A stretch of DNA of 39,377 nucleotides, from assembly GCF_009765775.1 (NCBI RefSeq), contig NZ_LMUU01000038.1, forward strand, positions 43,378-82,754, in the 5' to 3' direction. This document shows positions 26,229-35,162 of the stretch, piece by piece; the first letter of the stretch is position 1, and each line of letters starts with the position of its first letter. The DNA comes from Beijerinckia sp. L45. Its GTDB lineage: Bacteria > Pseudomonadota > Alphaproteobacteria > Rhizobiales > Beijerinckiaceae. A program made the position numbers and the translations under genes. The notes under the pieces were generated by a model, which did not search any database, was not told where the DNA came from, and was given only the letters and a program-made list of their open reading frames with translations.

Positions 26229-27665
26229 TTACAGCCGCAGCGGCAGCGCGACCCAGCGTTCGCCGCCGGACGCCTGCACGAGCACGATCATCGCATGGCG
26301 ACCACTCGAGGCTTGCGTCAGGATCAGCCTGTCGAGATCGTCGACGTCGGTCGCCGGCTGCATCTGCGCGGTGACGATGACGTCGCCCGCGCGCAAGCCC
26401 ACCTCCTGCGCGACGCTGTCCTCGGCGACAGCGGTCACCACCAGCCCTCGCACGCCGGCCTGCAGCTTGAAGCGCTGACGAAGCTCGCCGGTGAGCGGCG
26501 CGAGCAACAGGCCCATGTCGCCGGTGCTGGCGAAGCGTGGCCCGCTGGCGTCCATGTAGGGTTGCGCCGCCGCTCCATGGGACTGCGGATCCTCGGCGAT
26601 CGTGACCGAGACGGTGAGCGGTTTGCCATCGCGCCAGAGGCCGAGTTGCACGTGCTTGCCGAGCGAGAGCGCCGTGGCGCGATTGAGCGTGGTCGCGTCT
26701 TCGATCGGTTCGTCGCCAAAGGTCTGAACGATGTCGCCGGATCGGAGGCCCGCCGCTGCGGCCGGCGAGTTCGGGGCGACGGTCGCGACGATGGCCCCGA
26801 AGAACCCGGGAAACCGCAGCGCCTCCGCCATGTCGGACGTCAGCTTCTGCGCGTTCAGGCCAAGCCAGCCGGCCCTGACACGGCCATAGCGCTTGAACTC
26901 GTCGATCAGGAAGATCACGTCGCGTCCGGGAATGGCGAAGCCGAGGCCCTGCGAACCGCCGTTGCTGGTCGAAGTATAGAGCGCCGAGTTGATCCCCACG
27001 ACTTCGCCGGCCTCGTTGAACAAGGGACCGCCGGAATTGCCGTGGTTGATCGCGGCATCGGTCTGGATGAAGGCGTCGTAGGGCGACTCCTTGATGTCGC
27101 GATCCACCGCGCTGACGATGCCGGCGCTGACCGATGTTCCCAGCCCGAGCGGGTTGCCGATGGCGATCACACGCTGGCCGATTCGCACGCTCTGATCGGC
27201 GGCAAGCGTGGCAACCGGCAGGGGCTTGTCGACGGACACCTTGAGGAAGGCGACGTCCACGGCCATGGATGTCCAGACCAACTGCGCCGGGACCGTCCGG
27301 CCATCCGAGAAGGTGACGGTGAGATCATAGGCGCCCTCGACGACATGCCGGTTGGTGACGATGGAGCCGCTGGGGTCAATGACGAAGCCGGAGCCTACGC
27401 CCGTCCGAACCCGGGCGAACGCGGCGCCCTGGGTCGCGGCGGCGTCCCGTGGCGGCGCCGTGACATGGTGCGCGGTGACATTGACGACGGTCGGGATGAG
27501 CCTGGCGACGAGGTCGACCATGGTTTGCGAGTCCATGGCCGCGCTCGACCCGGCGAAGACCGGTGAGAGGGGCGTGACCACCAGCGAAAGCGCCAGGGCC
27601 TGCCGCAGCATCGTCCGGCGCACGGACGATGCCAGGGTTGGCTGCAAAAGATGTCTGACCTTCAT
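26229..27665 (-). CDS. HtrA/DegP-type periplasmic serine protease
   Basis: 478 residues. A signal peptide lies in the first 40 residues (cleavage near VFAGSSA). The trypsin-like domain has the triad H107 (TNRHVVEG), D137 (MAVDVAFLKV) and S211 (INHGNSGGPLFN). Two PDZ domains follow, about 275-365 (GWLGLNAQKL, AGLRSGDIVQTFGDEPI) and 385-478 (GVRGLVVTAVAEDSVAQEVG, LRAGDVIV). HtrA proteins degrade or refold damaged envelope proteins, often in stress. The N-terminal region has a double-arginine SVRRTMLRQA that could also be read as a Tat-like signal. Confidence 0.9.
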   Translation of the reverse strand: MKVRHLLQPTLASSVRRTMLRQALALSLVVTPLSPVFAGSSAAMDSQTMVDLVARLIPTVVNVTAHHVTAPPRDAAATQGAAFARVRTGVGSGFVIDPSGSIVTNRHVVEGAYDLTVTFSDGRTVPAQLVWTSMAVDVAFLKVSVDKPLPVATLAADQSVRIGQRVIAIGNPLGLGTSVSAGIVSAVDRDIKESPYDAFIQTDAAINHGNSGGPLFNEAGEVVGINSALYTSTSNGGSQGLGFAIPGRDVIFLIDEFKRYGRVRAGWLGLNAQKLTSDMAEALRFPGFFGAIVATVAPNSPAAAAGLRSGDIVQTFGDEPIEDATTLNRATALSLGKHVQLGLWRDGKPLTVSVTIAEDPQSHGAAAQPYMDASGPRFASTGDMGLLLAPLTGELRQRFKLQAGVRGLVVTAVAEDSVAQEVGLRAGDVIVTAQMQPATDVDDLDRLILTQASSGRHAMIVLVQASGGERWVALPLRL

Positions 27666-27796
27666 GCCGCAAGCTTAACATGAACGCCGCTTCGACCGCG
27701 ACGCAAAGATCGTTGAAACCGTGACCCGGCCGCCCGACCCGCTCAGGCGCAAGGCGGTTGGGTCGGCACCATGATGCGTGGCATAAGGCTCGCGGC

Positions 27797-27827
27797 CAAA
27801 ACGATGGCGGCCCTACTCGGCCGCCAT
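27797..27827 (-). terminator. intrinsic terminator overlapping the oxidoreductase stop codon
   Basis: ATGGCGGCC (27804-27812) and GGCCGCCAT (27819-27827) are perfect nine-base arms. Read on the minus strand, the stem is followed by CGTTTTGG. The loop contains the stop codon. Confidence 0.55.
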
Positions 27828-30800
27828 CCGCATCGCCGGAGCGCCCGCGCGCCACTGCGCCAGCAGGGTCTCTTCTTCGGCCTTGGCGGCAACGCGGTTG
27901 CGCTCTTTCACGTGGCCGAAGCCCTTGATCGTTTCCGGCAATGCGGCGAGCGCCACCGCGATCGCGTGGGTGTCGGGCGACAGGCTGGTGAAGAGATCGG
28001 CCATCAGCGCTTCATAGTCGGTGATGAGACGACGCTCCATCTTGCGCTCGGCGGTGTAGCCGAAGAGATCGAACGGCGTGCCGCGCAGGCGTTTTGAAGC
28101 GGCGAGCAGCGGAAACAGCCGGCGCAGCCAGGGCCCGAACGCGGTCTTGGTCGCGACGCCCTGCTTGTTGGTTTTGCCGACGAGCGGCGGGGCCATGTGG
28201 TAGGTGACCTTGATGTCGCCTTCCAGCGTCTCGCCGATCTGGCGGGCGAAGGAGCCGTCGCTGTAGAGCCGGGCGACCTCGTATTCGTCCTTGATGGCGA
28301 GCAGCTTGAAGAAGCCCTTGGCGACCGCCGCAGCGAGCCCGGTGTGGGCGGGGGCATAAGCAGCTTCGGCTGAGGCGGCGCGATCGACGAGCGCACGATA
28401 GCGCTCGGCATAGGCCGCATCCTGGTAGGCGGTCAGGAAGGCTTCGCGGCGGGCCACCTGGGCTTCGAATGTCTCGGCCGGTGCGTTGCGCCGGGCGCCG
28501 GGCTGCGCGGCGGCGACGATGCCGGCGACTTCGACAGGATCGGCGGCGGCGCGACGGCCCCAGGCGAACGCCTGTATGTTCATCTCGATGGCTTCGCCAT
28601 TCAGCGTGATGGCGCGGAGGATCGAGTCTTCCGCCAGCGGGATCAGACCCTTCTGCCAGGCCAGACCGAGGGAGAACATGTTGGCGGCGAGCGAGGTACC
28701 GAGCAGGGTGGTGGCGGTCGCGGTGGCGTCGACATAGGTGACGTCGGCGCCGGCGGCGATGCCGATGGCTTTCTTGATGCGCGCGGTCGGCAGGTCGTAG
28801 GTCGGCTTGCGGGTGAATTCGCCCGGAAACAGTTCGGCGGAGTTGACGATGACGGCAGTCTCGTCCGGGCGGATGGTGGCGAGCACCTTCTTCGAGCCGG
28901 TGGCGACGAGGTCGCAGCCAAGCACGACGTCGGCTTCGCCCGAGGCGATGCGGATGGCGTGGATGTCCTGCGGCCGCTCGGCGATCTTTACGTGGCTGTA
29001 GACGGCGCCGCCTTTCTGGGCGAGGCCGGCCATGTCCATGATCCCGCAGCCCTTGCCCTCGAGATGGGCGGCCATGCCGAGGATCGCGCCGATGGTGACG
29101 ACGCCGGTGCCGCCGACGCCGGTGACGACGATCGAGAACGGTTTTGCGGACAGCGGGGTCGGCGTCTTGCGCGGGGGCAGGGGACGAAGCCCTTCAGCGG
29201 TCTGCGGCGCCAGCTTTTTGGGCCGCGCGCCGGTCACCGTGACGATGGCCGGGCAAAAACCGCTGACGCAGGAAAAATCCTTGTTGCAGCTCGACTGGTC
29301 GATGACGCGCTTGCGGCCGAACTCGGTTTCCAGCGGTTGCACGGCGACACAGTTCGAGGTTGCGCCGCAATCGCCACAGCCTTCGCAGACGAGCTCGTTG
29401 ATGATCACCCGCTTGTCGGGATCGGGCATCGTGCCCTTCTTGCGGCGGCGGCGCATTTCTGCGGCGCAGGTCTGGTCGTAGATCAGGACGGTCGGGCCGG
29501 CGATGGCGGCCAGCTTCTTCTGGACGGTGTCGAGGTCTTCGCGACCGTCGATGGTGATCCCGGCCGGCCACTTCATGTCGGCCGGGTATTTTTCTGGCGC
29601 ATCGGCCACGATGGCGATGGTACCGACGCCTTCGGCCGCGACCTGGCGGGCGATCGCGTCGACCGTCAGGCCACCCTCGTGGGTCTGGCCGCCGGTCATC
29701 GCCACGGCGTCGTTGAACAGGATCTTGTAGGTGATGTTGGTCTTCGCCGCGACGGCCCAGCGGATCGCCAGCACGCCGGAGTGATTGTAGGTGCCGTCGC
29801 CGAGGTTCTGGAACACGTGGCCGCGCTTGGAGAACGGCGCCTCGCCGATCCAGTTGGCGCCCTCGCCGCCCATCTGAGTGAAGCCGTCGGTGCCGCGGTT
29901 CATCGTCTGCGCCATGAAATGACAGCCGATGCCGGCATAGGCGCGCGAGCCTTCGGGGATCACGGTCGAGGAATTGTGCGGGCAGCCGGAGCAGAAATAC
30001 GGGCTGCGGGTCCCGGCATCGGCGAGGCCCAAAACCTTGCCCTGGATGCGCTCCAGCCGGTCGAGGCGGCTGGCGAGATCGATGTTCGGGTACTGGCGGA
30101 GGATGCGGCGACCGATCGCGATGGCGATCTCGTTGGTGTCGAGGGCCCCGTGCGGCGGGAACAGCGGCGCGCCCTGCTCGTCGGTCTTGCCGATGCACAC
30201 CGGGCGATGCGGCGCGTTGTAGAGTTGTTCGCGGAGTTGAGACTCGATCAGCGAGCGCTTTTCTTCGACGACCATGATCGTCTCGAGGCCCTCGGCGAAG
30301 GCGCGTACGCCCTGCGGCTCGACGGGCCAGGGGCAGGCCAGCTTGTAGAGGCGGATGCCGAAGGCGTTGGCCTTGACCTCGTCGATGCCGAGCGCCTCGA
30401 GCGCCTGACGCACGTCGAGGTAGGCCTTGCCGGTGGTGACGATGCCGAGCCGCGCCTTGGGGCCGCCTGAGAGGATGATCTTGTTGAGCTTGTTGGCGCG
30501 GAGGAAGCCGTGGATCGCCGCCAGTTTGTGCTGCGTCAGCCGGACGTCCTGGTCGAGGATCGAATCATTGGGGCGGATGTTGAGGCCGCCGGGCGGCAGT
30601 TCGACGTCGCGCGGCAGGACGTAGGAGAAGCGGTCGGGCGAGGCCTCGATCGAGGCCGTCGATTCGACGGTATCTTTCACGCACTTGATGCCGGTCCAGG
30701 TGCCGGTGTAGCGGCTCATGGCGATGCCCATCAGCCCGTAGTCGACGATCTCCTGCACGCCGGCCGGCGACAGGATCGGCATCATCATATCGGCGAAGAT

Positions 30801-31418
30801 GAACTCGGACTGATGCGCGGTGCTCGACGATTCCGCGATGTGGTCATCGCCCATCAGGGCAAGCACGCCGCCGAGCGGCGAGGTGCCGGCGAGATTGGCA
30901 TGGCGCAGCGCGTCGCCGGAGCGGTCGACGCCCGGACCCTTGCCGTACCAGAGCGAAAAGACACCGTCGTAGCGGCCTTCACCGCGCATCTCGGCCTGCT
31001 GGGCGCCCCAGACGGCGGTGGCGGCGAGGTCCTCGTTGAGGCCCGGCTCGAACGTCACCTGAGCGGCGTCGAGGACTTTTTTGGCGGAAAACAGGTTCGA
31101 ATCGAGCCGACCGAGCGGCGAGCCGCGGTAGCCGGAGACGAAGCCGGCTGTGTCGTGGCCGGCGCGGCGGTCGATCTCGCGCTGCATCAGCAGGACTCGG
31201 ACCACGGCCTGGGCGCCGGAGACGAAGACGCGGTCCTTGGCCAGGTCATACTTGTCGGCGAGCGTCGTGGTGGTCAGATTGGGAAGGCGCGGCGCGAAGG
31301 CGCGCAACGCGGCCGGGGTCGACTCGAGAGCGAAGCCGGCGTCGAACGCCGCTACGTCGGGCGCGCTGTCGTCCTGGCGGTCCGAGCCGCGGCTTGGGTC
31401 GACGAACCGATCGGTCAT
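27813..31418 (-). CDS. indolepyruvate ferredoxin oxidoreductase family protein (single chain)
   Basis: 1201 residues, a fusion of the alpha and beta parts of indolepyruvate:ferredoxin oxidoreductase. It oxidatively decarboxylates aryl or branched 2-oxo acids to acyl-CoA using thiamine diphosphate and iron-sulfur clusters. In order: an N-terminal pyruvate-oxidoreductase-like region (YRGSPLGRLD, about 60-270), a thiamine-binding region (CSGCPHNSST at 476, then FTQMGGEGANWIGEAPF and FNDAVAMTGGQTHEGGL), a cluster-binding stretch CEGCGDCGATSNC (C678, C681, C684, C690), a gamma-type domain (VVTGVGGTGVVTIGAILGMA, about 760-950), and a C-terminal DUF6537-like region (about 970-1190). The start at 31418 begins the conserved part. 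Single gene, no ferredoxin nearby. Confidence 0.9.
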   Translation of the reverse strand: MTDRFVDPSRGSDRQDDSAPDVAAFDAGFALESTPAALRAFAPRLPNLTTTTLADKYDLAKDRVFVSGAQAVVRVLLMQREIDRRAGHDTAGFVSGYRGSPLGRLDSNLFSAKKVLDAAQVTFEPGLNEDLAATAVWGAQQAEMRGEGRYDGVFSLWYGKGPGVDRSGDALRHANLAGTSPLGGVLALMGDDHIAESSSTAHQSEFIFADMMMPILSPAGVQEIVDYGLMGIAMSRYTGTWTGIKCVKDTVESTASIEASPDRFSYVLPRDVELPPGGLNIRPNDSILDQDVRLTQHKLAAIHGFLRANKLNKIILSGGPKARLGIVTTGKAYLDVRQALEALGIDEVKANAFGIRLYKLACPWPVEPQGVRAFAEGLETIMVVEEKRSLIESQLREQLYNAPHRPVCIGKTDEQGAPLFPPHGALDTNEIAIAIGRRILRQYPNIDLASRLDRLERIQGKVLGLADAGTRSPYFCSGCPHNSSTVIPEGSRAYAGIGCHFMAQTMNRGTDGFTQMGGEGANWIGEAPFSKRGHVFQNLGDGTYNHSGVLAIRWAVAAKTNITYKILFNDAVAMTGGQTHEGGLTVDAIARQVAAEGVGTIAIVADAPEKYPADMKWPAGITIDGREDLDTVQKKLAAIAGPTVLIYDQTCAAEMRRRRKKGTMPDPDKRVIINELVCEGCGDCGATSNCVAVQPLETEFGRKRVIDQSSCNKDFSCVSGFCPAIVTVTGARPKKLAPQTAEGLRPLPPRKTPTPLSAKPFSIVVTGVGGTGVVTIGAILGMAAHLEGKGCGIMDMAGLAQKGGAVYSHVKIAERPQDIHAIRIASGEADVVLGCDLVATGSKKVLATIRPDETAVIVNSAELFPGEFTRKPTYDLPTARIKKAIGIAAGADVTYVDATATATTLLGTSLAANMFSLGLAWQKGLIPLAEDSILRAITLNGEAIEMNIQAFAWGRRAAADPVEVAGIVAAAQPGARRNAPAETFEAQVARREAFLTAYQDAAYAERYRALVDRAASAEAAYAPAHTGLAAAVAKGFFKLLAIKDEYEVARLYSDGSFARQIGETLEGDIKVTYHMAPPLVGKTNKQGVATKTAFGPWLRRLFPLLAASKRLRGTPFDLFGYTAERKMERRLITDYEALMADLFTSLSPDTHAIAVALAALPETIKGFGHVKERNRVAAKAEEETLLAQWRAGAPAMRMAAE

Positions 31419-31675
31419 CGTCCAGCCTGCGCGGTTGCCGCGGCGCCTGTCGTGACCGTCGTCCAAGACGATGTCCGCCAAGACGATGTCCGCAAAGAAG
31501 ACGTGGTTTGCAAGAAAGTGCGGATGGTCGGACCCCCTCTGCCGCTCAGCCGAGGACTAAAGGCCTACGCCATTCATCTTGCACACACTAGTTTTGGTAA
31601 CCTTCTGGACGGTCACCTTTTGTGTCGCTTTGTATCAATTCGCGGAAGCAGACGCACCGTTAAGACAATGCCGAA

Positions 31676-31984
31676 TCAGGCGACTGGCTCGCTTTGCTTG
31701 GCGACAGGCTCTGTGGTCAACCTGAGCCCCAGCGCTCTGGTCACCTTCAGGATGGTCGAAAACGTTGGATTTCCCTCGTTCGACAGCGCGCGGTACAGGC
31801 TCTCGCGCGACAGTCCTGTTTCCTTGGAGAGGATGGACATACCCTTGGCTCGAGCGATATCCCCGAGCACCGTCATGAGGAGCTTGGGATCATCCTCCTC
31901 GAACGCAGCGTTGAGGTAGGCGGACATGGCCTCATCCGACTTCAGATGTTCGGCCGCATCCCACAGCCGCGTCTGCAGTACCAT
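31676..31984 (-). CDS. HigA-like addiction-module antidote protein
   Basis: 102 residues. The N-terminal part (LWDAAEHLKSDEAMSAYLNA) and the helix-turn-helix (LSKETGLSRESLYRALSNEG, NPTFSTILKVTRALGLRL) match the HigA-2 or addiction-module antidote family. It follows the toxin gene by three bases, the toxin-first order usual for HigBA. It should neutralise the RelE/HigB-type toxin and bind the palindromic operator at 32294-32311. Confidence 0.85.
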   Translation of the reverse strand: MVLQTRLWDAAEHLKSDEAMSAYLNAAFEEDDPKLLMTVLGDIARAKGMSILSKETGLSRESLYRALSNEGNPTFSTILKVTRALGLRLTTEPVAKQSEPVA

Positions 31985-31987
31985 CGT

Positions 31988-32284
31988 CTAATACTCCAAC
32001 TGCGTCGCGAGGCGCTTTGCGGTTGCAATGTCGCGTTGCTGATCGCTCTTGTCGCCACCACACAGCAGCACCACGACCTCGGATCGGTGCATCACGTAGT
32101 AAACGCGATATCCCGGACCCCAATCGATCCGAAGCTCGCTGATTCCACGGCCCACGGGCCGAACATCGCCCGGATTGCCTAGCGATAGACGACGGATACG
32201 AACGAGGATCTGGGCCCTCGCGATCTGATCGCGAAGCCGTGCGAACCATCGTGAAAACTCGTCGGTCTCTCGGATTTCGACCAC
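31988..32284 (-). CDS. RelE/HigB-like addiction-module toxin
   Basis: 98 residues, GTG start at 32284. The family pattern is evident: FSRWFARLRDQIARAQILVR, RRLSLGNPGDVRPVGRGISE, LRIDWGPGYRVYYVMH, and VVLLCGGDKSDQQRDIATAK at the end. Proteins of this addiction-module family (RelE fold) usually cleave mRNA on the ribosome. The arrangement with the antidote gene and the upstream palindrome indicates an autoregulated, intact module, in contrast to the broken YafQ locus at 23.8 kb. Confidence 0.85.
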   Translation of the reverse strand: MVEIRETDEFSRWFARLRDQIARAQILVRIRRLSLGNPGDVRPVGRGISELRIDWGPGYRVYYVMHRSEVVVLLCGGDKSDQQRDIATAKRLATQLEY

Positions 32285-32293
32285 AACGCACTC

Positions 32294-32311
32294 TGTAGCC
32301 TGCAGGCTACA
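32294..32311. promoter_or_regulatory. palindromic operator of the HigBA-type operon
   Basis: TGTAGCCTGCAGGCTACA is a perfect 18-base palindrome ten bases before the toxin start. On the minus strand, TTGATT (32318-32313) precedes it and TACAGA (32297-32292) lies in its last part, 15 bases apart, so a repressor bound here would cover the promoter. Confidence 0.65.
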
Positions 32312-32468
32312 AAATCAACCGGAACGATCGTGAGAGGCAATAGGCGCAGCCCGATCAGACGGCAAGGATAGACCCGAGCTCGCGAAACCTGTCTTAAAGG
32401 TCGCTCTCACCGGAGCGGCGAGATGTTTCTCGCGCTCCGACAGCAGCGGCAACAGACGGGTTTGCGGT

Positions 32469-33599
32469 TTGACGATACTCTCAGTTCTTGGTGCGATCTG
32501 GTGGATCGCGGGATTCGTAACCTTTGCCGCGTCGCTCGTCGGCGCACTGGTGCAGCCGCTGATTCGGCGCCGAACCACGACGGGCGCCGCCCTGCCTCCG
32601 GTGTCGTTGATCGTGCCGGTCAAGCTCGTCAATCCCGGGTTTTTGCGCGCGCAACGGTCGGTGTTTCAGCAAGACTATCCTGGCTACGAGGTGCTGGTCG
32701 GCACCGCCGAAACCGAGTCGCCGGCGCTCGCCATCATGCGTGAACTCGCCGGTCACAGCGCGATCCCGAACCGTATCGTGCATTCGCCGACGACGGCAGC
32801 CGTCAGCCCCAAGCTCAACACCCTGACGGCGCCGCTCGAAACGGCGGCCCACGATGTCGTCGTCACCAAGGATTCGAACATTTCCTTCGGGCCAACCACG
32901 CTCCGCGACCTCATGCGCAGTTTTGGGCCCGGCGTCGGGATGGTCTGCGCCGTGCCGGTCGCGGTGCGGCCGGAGACGCTGGCGGGGGTGATCGAGGCGA
33001 TCCTGATCAACCGCGACGCCCGCCTGCTGCTTACGGCCTCGGCGCTGGGCAAAGGCTTCGGCATCGGCAAGGTGATGCTGTTCCGGCGCAGTGACCTCGC
33101 CAAGGCCGGCGGCATCGCGGCGATGAGCTACACGATCGCGGAGGACAGCGCCCTGTCGAAGGGCTTTGCCGCGATCGGGCTGAAAACCGTGTTTTCCGAT
33201 CGGACGGTGGATCAGGAGATCGGCGCGCGCAGCCTGCGGGACGTCTATGCCCGGCAGGCGCGCTGGGCGGCGATCCGACGCGCCGAGGAACCGGTGTCGT
33301 TTCCGCTGGAGCCGCTGGCCTGCCCGATTCCAGCAGCCATCGCCGGCGCCTTGGCCGCGCCGCTGCTCGGCTTGGGCGGCATCGCGGGGTTCGGCCTCAC
33401 GCTGGGCGGCTGGCTTGTGATCGAACTGGTGGTGACGGCGGTGAAACGCTGGGAGATCTCGCCCTGGCACCCGATCGCGTTTCTGGGACGCGATCTCGTC
33501 CTGCTCGGCGCCTGGGCGGCAGCCTGGACGACCCGCGAAGTCACCTGGGCCGGCCGCAAGCAGGACGTCCGCGACGTGTTGCGAAAACCGGGCGCATAA
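32469..33599 (+). CDS. GT21-like (ceramide glucosyltransferase/HpnI-type) glycosyltransferase
   Basis: 376 residues; the only available start is a TTG at 32469. N-terminal membrane helix (about 8-30), a catalytic domain, and two or three helices near the C-terminus (about 280-355). Motifs of family GT21 are present: D135 in VVTKDSNISFGP, D226 in IAEDSALSK, and (Q/R)xxRW as R262-Q-A-R265-W266. GT21 enzymes add sugars to ceramide; bacterial HpnI adds N-acetylglucosamine to hopanoids. No hopanoid-synthesis genes are adjacent, and a fatty-acid hydroxylase faces it across a repeat. Confidence 0.8.
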   Translation: MTILSVLGAIWWIAGFVTFAASLVGALVQPLIRRRTTTGAALPPVSLIVPVKLVNPGFLRAQRSVFQQDYPGYEVLVGTAETESPALAIMRELAGHSAIPNRIVHSPTTAAVSPKLNTLTAPLETAAHDVVVTKDSNISFGPTTLRDLMRSFGPGVGMVCAVPVAVRPETLAGVIEAILINRDARLLLTASALGKGFGIGKVMLFRRSDLAKAGGIAAMSYTIAEDSALSKGFAAIGLKTVFSDRTVDQEIGARSLRDVYARQARWAAIRRAEEPVSFPLEPLACPIPAAIAGALAAPLLGLGGIAGFGLTLGGWLVIELVVTAVKRWEISPWHPIAFLGRDLVLLGAWAAAWTTREVTWAGRKQDVRDVLRKPGA

Positions 33600-33636
33600 G
33601 AAGATCGGATCTTAAGTCGCGATCGCCCAGCAAGCC

Positions 33637-33730
33637 GTCTTTGCGAGCGTAGCGAAGCAACCCAAGGGCAGTTGCTGCGTCGATGTCGGTCAGCTGCCCC
33701 TAGATTGCTTCGCCTTCGGCTCGCAAAGAC
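33637..33730. repeat. intergenic palindromic repeat (type 3)
   Basis: The left arm GTCTTTGCGAGCGTAGCGAA (33637 on, through AGCAA) is matched by TTGCTTCGCCTTCGGCTCGC through AAAGAC on the right (33705-33730). It lies between the convergent glycosyltransferase and hydroxylase genes, where the hairpin could end both transcripts. It is the GCGAGCGNAGCGAAGCAA family common in Bradyrhizobium-like genomes. Confidence 0.75.
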
Positions 33731-33756
33731 GGGCGCGTTAACCTCAACTCCGGATC

Positions 33757-34398
33757 TTAGCGCTGGCTGGGCTTCTTGTGCGCGGTCCCGAACACCGTGT
33801 CCCAATAGGGCGCGCTGACGCCGTAGCCCTTATCGTGATCGCGGAAGTGATGCATCAGGTGCAGCCGACGCAGGGTCAGGCCGAGCTTGGTCGTCGGCTC
33901 GGCGTGATGGGTGTAGAAATGCACCATGTCGTAGGTGAGGTAGCCGATCACGAAGCCGGTCAGCACGGGGTAGCAGAGCGGCGTGCCGAACAGCAGCGTG
34001 CCGACGCCGAAGGCGATGACCATGATCGGGCCGGACAGCAGGATCGGCATCACCAGGCGCAGCGGATCGTTGGGGTGATCGTGATGCACGCCATGAATCA
34101 GGAAGTGCAGCCGCTGGCCGAAGGCGCCGGGGAATTCCCAGTGAAAGAGATAGCGGTGGCCGAAATACTCGATCAGCGTCCAGATGAGATAGCCGAGCGC
34201 GGCGCCGCCGAGAACCGTGAGCGGTGCCAGAACCTGCAGGCTGATGTAGGCGAGCGCGATGATGACCGGGACGTAAACGAACAGCGGAACGGTCCAGTGC
34301 ACGCGCGAAAGCTTGTCGAGTAGAGCATTGTCGAACAGGCGAGGCGAGGCATCCAACGGCGCCGCTTCGTTGGAAAATCCCTGGTCGGTTGCCGTCAT
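33757..34398 (-). CDS. sterol desaturase/fatty-acid 2-hydroxylase family membrane protein
   Basis: 213 residues with about four hydrophobic helices. The histidine clusters that bind the di-metal centre are all visible: HRYLFH (81-86), HGVHHDH (102-108), HFYTHH (160-165) and HLMHHFRDHDKGYG (180-193). This layout matches fatty-acid 2-hydroxylases of the Scs7/FA2H type, which hydroxylate acyl chains of sphingolipids. Bacterial substrates are less clear (lipid A or ceramide-like lipids are possible). Together with the GT21 enzyme across the repeat it suggests a glycolipid-tailoring function, which is inference. Confidence 0.8.
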   Translation of the reverse strand: MTATDQGFSNEAAPLDASPRLFDNALLDKLSRVHWTVPLFVYVPVIIALAYISLQVLAPLTVLGGAALGYLIWTLIEYFGHRYLFHWEFPGAFGQRLHFLIHGVHHDHPNDPLRLVMPILLSGPIMVIAFGVGTLLFGTPLCYPVLTGFVIGYLTYDMVHFYTHHAEPTTKLGLTLRRLHLMHHFRDHDKGYGVSAPYWDTVFGTAHKKPSQR

Positions 34399-34564
34399 CG
34401 TAGTCCACCTGCGTTGGAAGCAATAATCCGCGTTTAGCCGAGGATTCGCATGTCGGGCAAGTCACAACATGCAACACTGCCTTGCAAGACGAGTCCAGGG
34501 CAAGACGCGCCAAACCGCGGGGACAAAGGCGCAATCGCCTCGGAGCGCCAGCCGGCATACACGG

Positions 34565-35041
34565 TTAAACCTGGTCGTCGAGGTCGGGTTCCCGGGGCAG
34601 AAAACCGGGGTCCAAAGCCTGCTCCAGCGTGAACGGCGGGTGCTCCGGAAACAGCGCGAAAGCGATGCCCGTCTCTTTTGTGGCACGCACGCGAGCGGCC
34701 GTATAGGCCCGCGCGAAATCCGCCGCAGGCAGGCTGTGCAGGCTCGGATTGTCCTCCAGCACATCGAGAAGCGACTGCCGCTGCTCGTCGATCGTACTGG
34801 TCCATCCCGGCTTTCGGGCGTCCGGCTGGTATTTCCATTTCAGCAGATGGGCCAAGAGCACCGTCAACCGGCTGCGGATCTCGCGCTTTTCGGAGCGGCC
34901 CATGCTTTCCACCTCGTCGATGAGGTTGGCGAGATCGAGCTCGGCGAAGCGATGCTCGCGGAGCAGTCGCGCCTGTTCTCGGGTCCAGAGGAAGAAGTCC
35001 TGGTCGTAATCGGCGTCTGATCGGGCGGCGGTCTTCAGCAT
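34565..35041 (-). CDS. DUF29 family protein
   Basis: 158 residues from the ATG at 35041, which has GAGGAG eight bases upstream. The DUF29 pattern includes YDQDFFLWTREQARLLREHR, FAELDLANLIDEVESMGRSE and LTVLLAHLLKWKYQPDAR, with a tail of FALFPEHPPFTLEQALDPG. DUF29 proteins are all-helical, common in cyanobacteria and alphaproteobacteria, and of unknown function. Monocistronic between the hydroxylase and the oligopeptidase. Confidence 0.85.
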   Translation of the reverse strand: MLKTAARSDADYDQDFFLWTREQARLLREHRFAELDLANLIDEVESMGRSEKREIRSRLTVLLAHLLKWKYQPDARKPGWTSTIDEQRQSLLDVLEDNPSLHSLPAADFARAYTAARVRATKETGIAFALFPEHPPFTLEQALDPGFLPREPDLDDQV

Positions 35042-35162
35042 TAAGCGCACTCCTCGCATCGGATGCGGCGGGCACCTACATCATACCACGTCCCACCGCT
35101 TTGCGTTGTCGCCCCGCGCATCCCTATATGCTGGCGACACTGCGACCCCATGGAAAGCCTGC

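Noticed and set aside
28959-30470. 503-residue open frame on the + strand within the indolepyruvate oxidoreductase gene
   Set aside because: Composition is that of an antisense shadow, no motifs, and the minus-strand gene is unambiguous.
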